A model generated the notes under the pieces. That model ran no database searches, was not told where the DNA came from, and worked only from the letters and a program-made list of their open reading frames with translations. A stretch of 15,398 nt of DNA. Source: Flavobacterium psychrophilum. GTDB lineage: Bacteria > Bacteroidota > Bacteroidia > Flavobacteriales > Flavobacteriaceae. Below are positions 15,209 through 15,398 of the stretch, in pieces. Numbering within the stretch: the stretch's first letter is position 1; the number at the start of each line of letters is the position of its first letter. The stretch covers positions 1-15,398 of the forward strand of contig CAMDGJ010000041.1 of assembly GCA_945897545.1 (NCBI GenBank). The letters are read 5' to 3'. The position numbers and the translations under genes were made by a program.

Positions 15209-15237
15209 AAAAAAGGCTGTCCTTTCGGACAGCCTTT
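15209..15237 (-). terminator. Strong intrinsic terminator after the partial T9SS protein gene
   Basis: A perfect 11-bp inverted repeat, AAAGGCTGTCC (15212-15222) and GGACAGCCTTT (15227-15237), with a TTTC loop. Read on the minus strand it lies about 25 bp after the stop at 15262 and ends in a T6 tract (15209-15214) followed by more T-rich sequence. Confidence 0.92.
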
Positions 15238-15261
15238 CTCTCAAAAAACAATTATTACAAC

Positions 15262-15398
15262 TTATTGTTTAATCACTCGAAGTGTTTTCACGTTTGCTCC
15301 TTGGTTTACAATTACATTGTAAATTCCGGATGCATAGTTTCTACCTACTTCAACTGAATTAGATTCTACTTGACGTTGTTCGATTAATCGTCCTGTCA
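15262..15398 (-). CDS. C-terminal end of a T9SS cargo protein (type A sorting domain), partial
   Basis: The last 44 residues and the TAA stop of a gene that enters from the right edge. The visible part reads TGRLIEQRQVES, VEVGRNYASGIYNVIV, then QGANVKTLRVIKQ, a textbook flavobacterial type A sorting domain: the TGRxI strand, the G-x-Y strand and the basic-ended last strand. The protein is therefore secreted by the type IX system, but what precedes the tail is outside the window. The same tail type is often found on proteins of the family whose remains lie at 14254-15049, so the two may be a tandem pair, one intact and one decayed. A strong terminator follows. Confidence 0.88.
   Translation of the reverse strand, partial: TGRLIEQRQVESNSVEVGRNYASGIYNVIVNQGANVKTLRVIKQ

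Noticed and set aside
15157..15357. Plus-strand 66-codon frame near the right edge
   Set aside because: It runs through the terminator hairpin and antisense to the T9SS tail, and its protein has no recognisable feature.

Overview
The window is a polysaccharide-utilisation locus (PUL) of a Flavobacterium-like member of the Bacteroidota. The signs are an AT-rich genome, a SusC/SusD pair, type IX secretion (T9SS) C-terminal sorting domains, the flavobacterial -7 promoter motif (TAnnTTTG) in several intergenic gaps, and starts without strong Shine-Dalgarno sequences. Every supported gene is on the minus strand, so transcription runs from high to low coordinates.

In transcription order: (1) 15398-15262, the last 44 residues of a T9SS cargo protein, closed by a strong intrinsic terminator. 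(2) 15049-14254, a decayed secreted-protein gene with several stops and frameshifts. (3) 14098-11795, a 767-residue T9SS-sorted surface protein with two probable jelly-roll regions, followed by a terminator. (4) 11694-9922, a secreted alpha/beta-hydrolase (esterase-like) and a secreted polysaccharide-lyase-like beta-sandwich protein. (5) 9673-4760, susC-susD, closed by a terminator. (6) 4542-3276, a KdgF-type cupin and a family PL7 alginate lyase, closed by a probable terminator. (7) 3049-221, kduI-kduD and a secreted DUF4861 protein, tightly packed. (8) 153-1, the N-terminus of fructose-1,6-bisphosphatase.

The genes fit together as a uronan pathway. The PL7 enzyme and perhaps the second lyase-like protein cut an alginate-like polymer outside the cytoplasm, the hydrolase may remove acyl groups, and SusC/SusD import unsaturated oligosaccharides. 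In the cytoplasm the KdgF-like cupin would linearise 4,5-unsaturated uronate, and KduI and KduD would isomerise and reduce the 5-keto-4-deoxyuronate to 2-keto-3-deoxygluconate (KDG). KdgK and KdgA, an exolyase, an inner-membrane transporter and a regulator are not in the window, so the locus is either partial or relies on genes elsewhere. Fbp at the edge fits the gluconeogenesis needed when growing on uronates, but may simply be a neighbour.

The least understood parts are the DUF4861 protein, which starts 3 bp after kduD, the large T9SS protein, the lyase-like protein and the decayed gene. I saw no RNA genes, CRISPR arrays or insertion sequences.
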